DNA from: an uncultured Bacillota bacterium
GTDB lineage: Bacteria > Bacillota > JAAYKD01
Length of the DNA stretch: 6,414 nt
Direction of reading: 5' to 3'
Assembly (NCBI GenBank): GCA_937897315.1
Contig: CALCNS010000177.1
Location: forward strand, 1-6,414
Shown: positions 1 to 5,890 of the stretch, in pieces
Layout: the number at the start of each line of letters is the position of its first letter
Numbering within the stretch: position 1 is the first letter of the stretch
The notes under the pieces: model-generated
Databases searched by the model: none
Seen by the model: the letters and a program-made list of their open reading frames with translations, nothing else
Told to the model about the DNA's origin: nothing
Position numbers and translations under genes: made by a program

Positions 1-317
1 CGGTGGTTACCACCAACGTTTGGGGAATTACCGGCGAGTGGCAAACCGATATTAGCTGTTGTGGAGCGGTCGTTCACCCAGGAGATTTGGTGTTTGGGGA
101 TGCCAATGGTGTGGTGGTTCTACCTCCCGAAGGATTTGAGGAAATGCTAGAAAAAGCAGAAGAAGCGGCTAAACGTGAGATTGTGATGCGCGCAAAATTC
201 GAACGCGGGGAAGGCCCCTTACTGAGAACCGTGCAACCGTTGGTTGAAGCCGACATGGCTGGAATTGTTTTGGATATTCGAAATGGGGTCATGGAACCTC
301 CCAAAAAGAAAAAATAG
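1..317 (+). CDS. RraA-family protein (RraA-like / HMG-aldolase-type fold), C-terminal part, 5' truncated
   Basis: This open frame enters from the left edge (first full codon at base 3) and ends at TAG 315-317. About 104 residues are visible, roughly the C-terminal half of a family whose members are usually a little over 200 residues. The recognisable block is a PGDLVFGDANGVVVLP stretch at visible residues 26-41, the hallmark strand-turn-strand of RraA/dimethylmenaquinone methyltransferase-like proteins, followed by a Glu/Lys-rich helix (about 44-70). Members include RNase E inhibitors and divalent-metal aldolases acting on 4-hydroxy-4-methyl-2-oxoglutarate or oxaloacetate. The Arg-Asp pair that marks the aldolases lies upstream of the window, so aldolase, RraA-type inhibitor or another role cannot be separated. 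The C-terminus is an unusual run of lysines after two prolines. The GTG at base 3 is only an in-frame codon, not a credible start. The gene has its own terminator just downstream. Family assignment is confident; function is not. Confidence 0.85.
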   Translation, partial: VVTTNVWGITGEWQTDISCCGAVVHPGDLVFGDANGVVVLPPEGFEEMLEKAEEAAKREIVMRAKFERGEGPLLRTVQPLVEADMAGIVLDIRNGVMEPPKKKK

Positions 318-323
318 CATGAT

Positions 324-358
324 AAAAGGCGAGCTTCGCAAAGGAAGCTCGCCTTTTT
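324..358. terminator. Intrinsic, probably bidirectional terminator between the RraA-like gene and the convergent LysR gene
   Basis: A perfect inverted repeat has arms 324-337 and 344-357 (14 bp, AAAAGGCGAGCTTC on the left) and a 6-nt loop (338-343). The right arm runs into TTTTT (354-358), giving a textbook rho-independent terminator seven bases after the TAG of the RraA-like gene. Because the left arm starts with AAAA, the minus-strand transcript also ends its stem in a U run. The LysR gene stops at 370, only 12 bases from the stem, so the same hairpin can end that transcript too. Confidence 0.9.
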
Positions 359-369
359 CATGGGCTTGA

Positions 370-1224
370 TTACATCAGCTGTATGAGTTGCTCCAACGCC
401 GGGTTTGTTAAACGATCGGGTTGGTATGCACAAACAAAGTAACGGCTGACTTGACTCTTCATACGAAAATACTTGATATCCGGAGGAAGTTGGTTTGATA
501 TAAACTCCGGTATCCAAGCAACCCCTAAGTTGGACCCCACCAGCAACAATTTACCGCTAATCGAGTTGACATAGATAAACTTGGAGGTCGCAAAGCGCTT
601 CGTCATATCGGCCTTATACTCATTGATATTATATTCACTCATATTGATTAAGGTCTGATCTTTTAAGTCACTATCGGCAATATCCTCTTTTTGATGTAGG
701 GGATTATCGGTACTGCAAACAATTCCCCATGGACCATTGTAGACCACTTTGGTTTCGCAATCTCGAACACGTTCTGCACAATGATTAATGCATACCATGA
801 GGTCGTAATGCCCCTCTTGAAAGTAGCGTGCTAACCGTTCATAGTTGTATTGCTCTATGAGGATCAGAGTATTGGGATTTTCGCTGACGAATTTCTTTAA
901 TATCGGTTGCAAGAGGGCTTGTTCATAGGGCCCAATCCCTATGCGAAGGGAGCTAGCATGGTTTTGTGAGACAAGGTTGATTCGTTCTAAAGCATGAGCA
1001 TGATCTGCTACCATTTTTAGGGCATGCCAGTAAAACTCTTTTCCTACATCGGTGAGCTCTACGGAGCGTGTATCTCGCTTAAACAGAATGACACCCAACT
1101 CTTCTTCGAGAGAAGAAATTTGCCGGCTCATGGCAGTCTGAACAATGAAGCACTCATTGGCTGCTTTGGTAAAGTTTAGCGTTTCAGCTAATTTGATAAA
1201 ATATTCAAGCGTCTTGATATTCAT
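370..1224 (-). CDS. LysR-type transcriptional regulator
   Basis: A 284-residue DNA-binding regulator, slightly shorter than the usual 290-310 of the family. Residues 1-60 form the winged helix-turn-helix: the MNIKTLEYFIKLAETLNFTK opening is followed by an AA..C..VQTAMSRQI recognition region (21-36), SSLEEELGVILFKR (37-50) and a wing ending in LTDVGKEF (57-64). A linker helix (about 65-90) leads to the co-inducer domain (about 91-284), whose first strand is SSLRIGIGP. The start ATG (1222-1224) has a good Shine-Dalgarno, GAGGTG (1230-1235 on the minus strand), with 5 bases of spacing. Family members act as tetramers that bind dyads containing T-N11-A, respond to a small metabolite, and commonly control a divergent gene as well as themselves. 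Here the divergent gene is a transporter binding protein, so control of the transporter operon is the natural inference. The effector is unknown. The co-inducer domain has several Cys residues (145, 149, 156, 170, 265); I do not read these as a metal site. Confidence 0.95.
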   Translation of the reverse strand: MNIKTLEYFIKLAETLNFTKAANECFIVQTAMSRQISSLEEELGVILFKRDTRSVELTDVGKEFYWHALKMVADHAHALERINLVSQNHASSLRIGIGPYEQALLQPILKKFVSENPNTLILIEQYNYERLARYFQEGHYDLMVCINHCAERVRDCETKVVYNGPWGIVCSTDNPLHQKEDIADSDLKDQTLINMSEYNINEYKADMTKRFATSKFIYVNSISGKLLLVGSNLGVAWIPEFISNQLPPDIKYFRMKSQVSRYFVCAYQPDRLTNPALEQLIQLM

Positions 1225-1254
1225 AAATTCACCTCGTTTCCTGCCAATTCCACT

Positions 1255-1283
1255 ATTATGTCAAATTCTTTTTGCTTAGTGAA
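1255..1283 (-). promoter_or_regulatory. Candidate sigma-A-type promoter of the LysR gene
   Basis: Read on the minus strand, TTCACT (1283-1278, four of six matches to TTGACA) is followed after exactly 17 bases by CATAAT (1260-1255, five of six matches to TATAAT). This would start transcription near 1248 and leave a leader of about 24 bases carrying the GAGGTG ribosome site. It is a match by eye in AT-rich DNA, so it is tentative. Confidence 0.4.
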
Positions 1284-1306
1284 ATGTTGCATTATCATTC
1301 TAACAT
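1284..1306. promoter_or_regulatory. Candidate operator dyad A in the divergent control region
   Basis: Perfect 5-bp arms ATGTT (1284-1288) and AACAT (1302-1306) flank 13 bases, centred at 1295. Two further inner pairs match (1291 with 1299, 1293 with 1297). The dyad lies just upstream of the proposed LysR-gene promoter and about 85 bases upstream of the proposed start for the transporter operon. It does not fit T-N11-A exactly. Short arms in AT-rich DNA can occur by chance. Confidence 0.25.
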
Positions 1307-1310
1307 ATAT

Positions 1311-1342
1311 GACAAAAACCGATAAGTCCATAGTTATTTGTC
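1311..1342. promoter_or_regulatory. Candidate operator dyad B (GACAAA...TTTGTC)
   Basis: Perfect 6-bp arms GACAAA (1311-1316) and TTTGTC (1337-1342) are centred at 1326.5, with four additional matching inner pairs (1318-1335, 1320-1333, 1322-1331, 1323-1330). The centre is about 54 bases upstream of the proposed transcription start of the binding-protein gene, roughly where LysR-family regulators place their primary site. That position is the main argument for it being an operator. Confidence 0.35.
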
Positions 1343-1349
1343 GTTTAAC
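1333..1349. promoter_or_regulatory. Candidate LysR-type T-N11-A box overlapping the -35 region
   Basis: GTTATTTGTCGTTTAAC has matching outer arms GTTA (1333-1336) and TAAC (1346-1349), and contains a symmetric T-N11-A (T1335, A1347), the LysR box format. It shares bases with the right arm of the neighbouring GACAAA/TTTGTC dyad and with the proposed -35 hexamer. It could be an activation-type subsite, or an alternative reading of the same operator. The match is weak taken alone. Confidence 0.3.
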
Positions 1350-1373
1350 ATTTCGTCACAGCTATGTAATAAT
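1345..1373 (+). promoter_or_regulatory. Candidate sigma-A-type promoter of the transporter operon
   Basis: TTAACA (1345-1350, five of six matches to TTGACA) is followed after 17 bases by AATAAT (1368-1373, five of six matches to TATAAT). The predicted start is near 1380, giving a leader of about 40 bases with an AGGAGG ribosome site at 1408-1413. A TATGTA at 1363-1368 is an alternative -10 for a different -35. This is the best promoter candidate in the divergent region and would drive the binding-protein gene and, through it, the whole transporter operon. Confidence 0.5.
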
Positions 1374-1419
1374 CCTATATAACGGAATGGTTCGTGAATA
1401 AATATTTAGGAGGTTCAAC

Positions 1420-2937
1420 ATGAAAAAGTTTGTAGCATTTGCCCTAACCCTTATCTTAGTGCTGACAATGCTCAGCGGTTGTAACCAACCCGCTCCCAAA
1501 GTGGAGGAACCCGCAAAAGTAGCCAAAGATACCATTACTCTGGTTACCGATGTCGAACCCGACACCTTAGATCCTAGAAGAGGAAACTCTGTGGCCAATA
1601 ACATTCCAATGCGTTTGATTCATGATTCGCTCATGTTTATGGGTGATGACAACGTCTTCCAACCACGATTGGCTACCAAGTGGGAATTTATTGACGATAC
1701 CCACATTCGTTTTACGCTACGTGAGGGCGTAAAATTCTCCAATGGGGACCCCTTTACTTCGGCAGATGTTTTATACTCGTTAGCTAGAACCAAATTGGAC
1801 TCGACTTCTTTATCCACCATGAAGTGGTATGATGAAGTCAACTCCAAAGCAGAAGGCCCCTTAAGCGTTGTGTTAGCCATGAATTATCCGTATGCTCCTG
1901 CTTTACAAGTTCTTTGTGGTGGCAGAACCTGGATTGGAAGCCAAAAGGTCATGGAAGCGATGGGCGAAGAAGCGTATGCTCGTAACCCGGTAGGTCTTGG
2001 ACCCTACATGTTAGACAAGTGGACGACCGGTGCGAGCATGGAATTAAAACGTAATACCAATTTCTGGGGTGAACCCGCTAAAACAGAAAAACTAGTCTTT
2101 AAATATTCTGGCGAAGCGACCGCTCGTGTGATTGCCATGGAAACCGGTGAAGTCGATTTTGCTTACTATATTAACGGTTCCGATATCAAACGCGTCAATG
2201 AAATCCCCGGATATCATGTCGAACGTGGACCTTCTGCTAAATACTATACCATTGTTCTCAACATGCAGAATCCGAAATTTGCGGATGAAAGAGTTCGTTA
2301 TGCATTGTCTTACGCGATTGATTTAGAAGCTTTAGTCGATGCCGGATTTGACGGAACAGCGAACGTGATGAGTAGTATCATTCCCAGTACCGTAGAAGGT
2401 TGGAAAGATACCTATGGCAAATGGGAATACAACCCCGAAAAAGCCAAAGCTCTCTTAGCCGAAGCGGGTGCCACCGATTTGTCCTTCGAACTTCATATTC
2501 TGCCAACCGCGGAGTTCCAGAAGCTAGCCGAAATCGTACAGTCGTTCTGGGCCAAAGTGGGTGTGACCGTCAATATTGAACAAAGTGCTTTAGCAGCCAG
2601 AGAAGCTCAAGGCCCATGGGAAGCGTCCATTCGTAATGGTAATGCCACCGAGATTACCGGCATTCTCATTATTTATGATTCCTTGTTTGCCTCCCGTGTT
2701 GGTAACAACGACGACAAATTGGACGAAATGTTAATGCAATTGCAAGTCACTTATGACAAAGCAGAACGTGAAAAACAAATCCATGCTTTACAAGATTACA
2801 TTTACAAAATTCGTTTCACCATTCCGTTTGCCGAGACCGATACGATTTACGGTGTAGGAGATCATATTGAGGGATATGAGTTCACTTATCAAATTTCGAA
2901 CTGCAATATTCCGGAATGGGTCGCTTATAAGAAATAG
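1420..2937 (+). CDS. ABC transporter solute-binding lipoprotein, family 5 (OppA/DppA/NikA type)
   Basis: A 505-residue extracytoplasmic substrate-binding protein. A signal peptide (two Lys, then a hydrophobic core at about 4-18) ends in the lipobox LSGC, making Cys21 the lipidated N-terminus. A Pro/Glu/Lys-rich tether (about 23-36) leads to the mature domain. Family 5 features include LVTDVEPDTLDPRR (41-54), the signature around IRFTLREGVKFSNGDPFTSADV (96-117), NPVGLGPYML near 189-198, and a C-lobe with DERVRYALSYAID (289-301) and YNPEKAKALLAEAG (337-350). The ATG at 1420 is set by AGGAGG (1408-1413), 6 bases away. The gene ends with tandem stops TAG-TAA. It heads an A-B-C-D-F operon and would deliver its ligand to the two permeases. 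Family members bind peptides, nickel, haem or sugars. The segment where DppA/OppA carry a Trp-x-x-Asp...Asp-Pro peptide-binding stretch is short and different here (about 408-430), so the ligand is left open. Confidence 0.95.
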   Translation: MKKFVAFALTLILVLTMLSGCNQPAPKVEEPAKVAKDTITLVTDVEPDTLDPRRGNSVANNIPMRLIHDSLMFMGDDNVFQPRLATKWEFIDDTHIRFTLREGVKFSNGDPFTSADVLYSLARTKLDSTSLSTMKWYDEVNSKAEGPLSVVLAMNYPYAPALQVLCGGRTWIGSQKVMEAMGEEAYARNPVGLGPYMLDKWTTGASMELKRNTNFWGEPAKTEKLVFKYSGEATARVIAMETGEVDFAYYINGSDIKRVNEIPGYHVERGPSAKYYTIVLNMQNPKFADERVRYALSYAIDLEALVDAGFDGTANVMSSIIPSTVEGWKDTYGKWEYNPEKAKALLAEAGATDLSFELHILPTAEFQKLAEIVQSFWAKVGVTVNIEQSALAAREAQGPWEASIRNGNATEITGILIIYDSLFASRVGNNDDKLDEMLMQLQVTYDKAEREKQIHALQDYIYKIRFTIPFAETDTIYGVGDHIEGYEFTYQISNCNIPEWVAYKK

Positions 2938-2964
2938 TAAACCCCAAAATTTCATATTCGTTAA

Positions 2965-2998
2965 AAGACAAATAGCCGGTCATTCCGGCTATTGTCTT
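2965..2998 (+). terminator. Intergenic hairpin between binding-protein and permease genes; attenuator or mRNA 3'-end stabiliser
   Basis: Arms 2965-2979 and 2985-2998 pair over 14 bp (AAGACAA with TTGTCTT, TAGCCGG with CCGGCTA) with one bulged A at 2972 and a TCATT loop. No separate U run follows; the next bases are ATGAACG. It is therefore unlikely to stop all transcription. In binding-protein-dependent ABC operons a hairpin at this position often protects the upstream mRNA or partly terminates, so the lipoprotein is made in excess over the membrane complex. That role is inferred; the structure itself is plain in the sequence. Confidence 0.7.
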
Positions 2999-3037
2999 AT
3001 GAACGTGGATGAGGTTTTAGCTTGAGGAGGTTCCTTT

Positions 3038-4021
3038 ATGATCAAATATATTGGCAGACGATTGTTAATGATGATTCCTGTCATGCTGGGAGTCGTGTTG
3101 CTGGTTTTCAGTATGATGTATTTTTCTCCCGGCAACCCCGAAGATTATATCCTAGGCGATATGGCAACCATTGAAGATAAAGAAGCGTTTCGTGAAGAAC
3201 ATGGCCTAAACGATCCCTTCCTAGTGCAATACTTCAACTACTTAATACATGCACTTCAGGGTGATTTGGGCACTTCTTATACAACGAAACTGCCGGTTTG
3301 GGATGAAATTATGGAACGTTTCCCAACTACTTTTAAGTTAGCGGTTTTTAGTACGTTCATCGCCATCGTCATCGGGGTTTCTACAGGAATTATCTCTGCG
3401 GTAAAGCAGTACTCTATTTGGGATAACATATCGAGGTTTATCGCAATTATTGGCGTGTCCATGCCCACATTCTGGGAAGGTCTAATGCTGATTATCTTGT
3501 TCTCGGTTATTTTACGCTGGCTTCCTTCCTCGGGATTTTCTACGTGGAGGCATTGGATTTTGCCGGCGATTACGATTGGCACACATTCTGCTTCCTCCGT
3601 CATGCGTATGACCCGCTCAAGTATGCTGGAAGCGATTCGGCAAGATTACATTCGTACAGCCATGGCAAAAGGCCAGAAGTATTCGGTGGTGATTTGGAAG
3701 CACGCATTCCGCAACGCGACCATTCCGGTAATGACCATTATCGGTTTACAGTTCGGACGTATGTTAGGTGGTTCTGCGATATCGGAGATTGTTTTCTCCA
3801 TCCCTGGCTTAGGTAACTTAATCATTAACGCCATCAAGGTGAAGAATGCTCCTTTGGTGCAGGGCGGCATTTTGTTTATGGCAGTCGTAATGTCGCTCAT
3901 CAATTTACTGGTGGACGTGCTGTATGCTTATGTTGACCCGCGGATTCGTTCGCAATACGTTTCGAATAAAGCGAAGAGGAAAAATCCTGTTGCTGAAGAG
4001 AAAGCAAAGGAGGGTGTGTAA
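3038..4021 (+). CDS. ABC transporter permease, DppB/OppB family
   Basis: A 327-residue inner membrane subunit, the first of the two channel-forming permeases. It begins with the typical MIKYIGRRLLMMIPVMLGVV, where the first membrane segment follows a short basic start. Next comes the extracytoplasmic N-terminal stretch with PGNPEDYILG (31-40) and EEHGLNDPFLVQY (53-65). Further membrane segments lie at about 100-122, 134-158, 172-190, 230-250 and 277-299. The coupling (EAA-type) loop that docks on an ATPase is EAIRQDYIRTAMAKG (198-212) followed by IWKHAFRNATIP (219-230). The PGLGN block (256-260) and VDPRIR (299-304) near the C-terminus are family markers. The tail is short and Lys/Glu-rich. 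The start is fixed by GAGGAGG (3024-3030), 7 bases before the ATG. The next permease begins one base after the stop, so translation is probably coupled. Assignment to the B-type rather than C-type permease is clear; the transported substrate is not. Confidence 0.96.
   Translation: MIKYIGRRLLMMIPVMLGVVLLVFSMMYFSPGNPEDYILGDMATIEDKEAFREEHGLNDPFLVQYFNYLIHALQGDLGTSYTTKLPVWDEIMERFPTTFKLAVFSTFIAIVIGVSTGIISAVKQYSIWDNISRFIAIIGVSMPTFWEGLMLIILFSVILRWLPSSGFSTWRHWILPAITIGTHSASSVMRMTRSSMLEAIRQDYIRTAMAKGQKYSVVIWKHAFRNATIPVMTIIGLQFGRMLGGSAISEIVFSIPGLGNLIINAIKVKNAPLVQGGILFMAVVMSLINLLVDVLYAYVDPRIRSQYVSNKAKRKNPVAEEKAKEGV
4007..4013 (+). promoter_or_regulatory. Ribosome binding site deciding the start of the second permease
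   Basis: AAGGAGG lies inside the last codons of the upstream permease, 9 bases before ATG 4023. It supports that ATG over in-frame codons further upstream (the reading frame stays open back to 3924), which would give a 33-residue basic extension overlapping the upstream gene. Confidence 0.85.
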
Positions 4022-4022
4022 T

Positions 4023-4901
4023 ATGGCGGAAAACGAGAAACCCAAAGCAGTTTTAGCGCGCAAAAGCCAGTTAAAAGACATCATCCATCGCTTTATGAAA
4101 AACAAAGCAGCCGTATTAGGGTTTGTTATTATCATCGTATTAGTCATTTGTGCTTTGTTTCCAGCACAAATTGCCGGACCCGATTACACCGAACAAAACC
4201 TGAGAAACCGATATCAACCCTCTTCCAGTGAACACATTTTAGGTACCGACGAATTAGGACGGGACATGTTCACGAGAATTGTATGGGGAAGTAGAACTTC
4301 CTTAACCATTGGCTTGGCCTCTATTATGCTTGCTTGTAGCTTAGGGGTTACCATTGGACTCATTGCAGGTTATTACGGTAAAACCGTGGATAATATTCTC
4401 ATGCGAATCATCGATGTGCTCATGGCCGTGCCCAACGTGTTGCTGGGTATTTCCATTGTCGCTGCACTGGGGAACAGCACAAGGGTTTTAGTTTTGGCTA
4501 TTGGGCTTGGTAGTATGCCAGCCTTTGCTCGAGTGACCCGTTCCGCTGTGATTATGGTGCGCGAAATGGAGTATATAGAAGCAGCGCGCGCTACCGGAGC
4601 TTCCGATGGTAGAATTATGTGGAAGTATATTTTACCCAACTCCTTAGCACCCATCATTGTCCAGGTGTCTATGGGCTTAGCTACCTCCATATTGACCATT
4701 TCCGGTTTGAGTTTTATTGGTCTAGGTGTGCCCGCACCTACACCCGAGTGGGGTTCGATGCTCTCCAGTGGGCGCGCTGTGATTCGGGATTATCCGCATA
4801 TTATTCTATATCCGGGTATTGCGATTATGTTGTCGGTTTTTGCCTTTAATCTTTTCGGGGACGGCTTGCGTGATGCACTTGATCCTCGATTGAAGACTTA
4901 G
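4023..4901 (+). CDS. ABC transporter permease, DppC/OppC family
   Basis: A 292-residue inner membrane subunit that pairs with the preceding B-type permease. The N-terminus is cytosolic and charged (1-29), with KNKAAVLGFVIIIVLVICAL starting membrane segment 1 (about 31-50), the OppC N-terminal domain layout. The family block HILGTDELGRDMFTRIVWG (71-89) is intact. Segments follow at about 95-117, 130-150, 153-170, 208-232 and 260-280. The coupling loop is EYIEAARATGASDGRIMWKY (183-202) followed by ILPNSLAP (203-210). FIGLGVPAPTPEWG (231-244) and the C-terminal LFGDGLRDALDPRLK (277-291) are strong C-type markers. The ATG at 4023 is preferred because it carries a Shine-Dalgarno and gives the normal family length. 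One base separates it from the previous stop, and the ATPase gene starts 12 bases downstream. Nothing is missing or broken. Confidence 0.96.
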   Translation: MAENEKPKAVLARKSQLKDIIHRFMKNKAAVLGFVIIIVLVICALFPAQIAGPDYTEQNLRNRYQPSSSEHILGTDELGRDMFTRIVWGSRTSLTIGLASIMLACSLGVTIGLIAGYYGKTVDNILMRIIDVLMAVPNVLLGISIVAALGNSTRVLVLAIGLGSMPAFARVTRSAVIMVREMEYIEAARATGASDGRIMWKYILPNSLAPIIVQVSMGLATSILTISGLSFIGLGVPAPTPEWGSMLSSGRAVIRDYPHIILYPGIAIMLSVFAFNLFGDGLRDALDPRLKT

Positions 4902-4906
4902 GGGGG
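4901..4906 (+). promoter_or_regulatory. Unusual all-G ribosome binding site of the first ATPase gene
   Basis: The stop codon TAG of the second permease runs straight into a G tract (GGGGGG, 4901-4906), 7 bases before ATG 4914. No AGGAGG is present, so this G run is the only credible Shine-Dalgarno. It would pair less well with the 16S anti-SD than the sites of the genes upstream, and it shares its first G with the stop codon, favouring re-initiation by the terminating ribosome. Confidence 0.6.
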
Positions 4907-4913
4907 TTGGGAT

Positions 4914-5879
4914 ATGAGCGATAATATTCTAGATATTAGGAATTTAACCATTCATTATGTCACCGATAAAGAGACAGTACGGGCTGTCAATGGTATTAAC
5001 TTAACCTTAAAGCAAGGGGAATCCTTAGGGTTGGTTGGAGAGACCGGGGCTGGAAAGACCACCACCGCATTAGGAATTTTGCGATTAGTTCCCAATCCAC
5101 CGGGAAAAATTGTGGCAGGAGAAATCTTCTATAAAGGGGAAGACTTGCTCAAGAAAAGCGAAAGCGATATGCGTAAAATTCGCGGTCATGAGATTTCGAT
5201 GATTTTCCAAGACCCCATGACGGCTTTAAACCCGGTGCTAACGGTAGGAGAGCAAATCTCTGAAGCAATTTTACTGCATCAGAACATTACTCCCCAGGAA
5301 GCCCTGCAGAAATCCATGGATATGATGGAACTCGTTGGCATCGAAGGGATTCGACATAGTGAGTATCCTCATCAATTTTCAGGCGGTATGAAGCAGCGTA
5401 TTGTCATCGCGATTGCCTTAGCCTGCGACCCTGCTTTGTTGTTGGCGGATGAGCCAACGACTGCTTTGGATGTTACCATTCAAGCACAGGTCATTGATCT
5501 CATAGAAAACTTGAAGAAGAAACTAGGCACCTCTCTCATTCTGATTACGCATGATTTAGGGGTAGTGGCAGAGGTTTGTGACCGGGTTGCCATTATTTAT
5601 GGGGGGCAAATTGTAGAGTTTGCCGAAATTGCGATGATTTACAATAACCCAAAGCATCCGTATACCATCGGGTTGTTTGGTTCCATTCCGAATTTCAGTG
5701 TAAAAGCCAAACGATTGAAACCCATATATGGTCTTATGCCGGACCCCGCGAATTTGCCTGAGGGATGCACCTTTGCAGAACGTTGTCCCTTAGCAACCGA
5801 TGCTTGTCGTCAAGGGGACATACCGAACATCGAAATCGAACCGGGGCATTGGGTCAAATGCATCCATCTTGGAGTATAG
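4914..5879 (+). CDS. ABC transporter ATP-binding protein, DppD/OppD family
   Basis: A 321-residue cytosolic ATPase, one of two that power the transporter, of usual family length. Walker A is GETGAGKTT (42-50, Lys48). The Q-loop is [10 protein letters not shown] (98-107, Gln99), the signature is the canonical type FSGGMKQR (155-162), and Walker B is LLLADE (175-180, catalytic Glu180). The D-loop is ALD (184-186) and the switch His is H213 in LITHDLGVV. All catalytic elements are present. The C-terminal oligopeptide-HPY domain follows ([15 protein letters not shown], 245-259). It contains four cysteines, Cys285, Cys291, Cys298 and Cys316 (C-x5-C-x6-C-x17-C), the conserved pattern of D-type subunits, which in some Opp/Dpp structures has been reported to hold an iron-sulphur cluster. 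The start ATG follows the G-rich ribosome site fused to the previous stop codon. The F-type partner starts 11 bases after its stop. Confidence 0.96.
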   Translation: MSDNILDIRNLTIHYVTDKETVRAVNGINLTLKQGESLGLVGETGAGKTTTALGILRLVPNPPGKIVAGEIFYKGEDLLKKSESDMRKIRGHEISMIFQDPMTALNPVLTVGEQISEAILLHQNITPQEALQKSMDMMELVGIEGIRHSEYPHQFSGGMKQRIVIAIALACDPALLLADEPTTALDVTIQAQVIDLIENLKKKLGTSLILITHDLGVVAEVCDRVAIIYGGQIVEFAEIAMIYNNPKHPYTIGLFGSIPNFSVKAKRLKPIYGLMPDPANLPEGCTFAERCPLATDACRQGDIPNIEIEPGHWVKCIHLGV

Positions 5880-5884
5880 GGGGT
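5878..5884 (+). promoter_or_regulatory. Ribosome binding site of the second ATPase gene, fused to the upstream stop
   Basis: AGGGGGT (5878-5884) starts within the TAG stop of the first ATPase gene and stands 6 bases before ATG 5891. It repeats the stop-plus-G-run design seen at the junction before the first ATPase gene, so both ATPase genes share the same style of weak, coupled ribosome site while the permease genes use AGGAGG. Confidence 0.6.
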
Positions 5885-5890
5885 AAGGCA

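Noticed and set aside
3..317. GTG at base 3 as the true start of the RraA-like gene
   Set aside because: There is no upstream sequence to show a ribosome site, and the product would lack the N-terminal half of the family fold. The gene is simply cut by the window edge.
74..517. Minus-strand open frame running through the RraA-like gene, the terminator and the end of the LysR gene
   Set aside because: It overlaps two well-supported genes, crosses a strong terminator stem and resembles no family. It is a shadow frame.
1322..1337. ATAA-N8-TTAT dyad as the LysR operator
   Set aside because: The arms are only 4 bp of A/T, the spacing does not give T-N11-A, and its centre conflicts with the longer GACAAA/TTTGTC dyad. 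It is likely chance in AT-rich DNA.
1362..1880. Minus-strand open frames opposite the start of the binding-protein gene
   Set aside because: They are antisense to a clear lipoprotein signal peptide and mature domain, with no ribosome site or family resemblance.
2965..2998. Full rho-independent terminator separating the binding-protein gene from the permeases
   Set aside because: The stem is strong but no U run follows it, and the genes downstream belong functionally to the same transporter. Partial termination or RNA stabilisation fits better.
3924..4022. Upstream in-frame start giving the second permease a 33-residue N-terminal extension
   Set aside because: It overlaps the first permease by about 98 bases, is rich in Arg/Lys unlike the family, and the ATG at 4023 has AAGGAGG at a good distance and gives the normal length.
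3277..4147. Several open frames on both strands inside and across the permease genes
   Set aside because: All lie in other frames of membrane protein genes with intact motifs and have no independent support.
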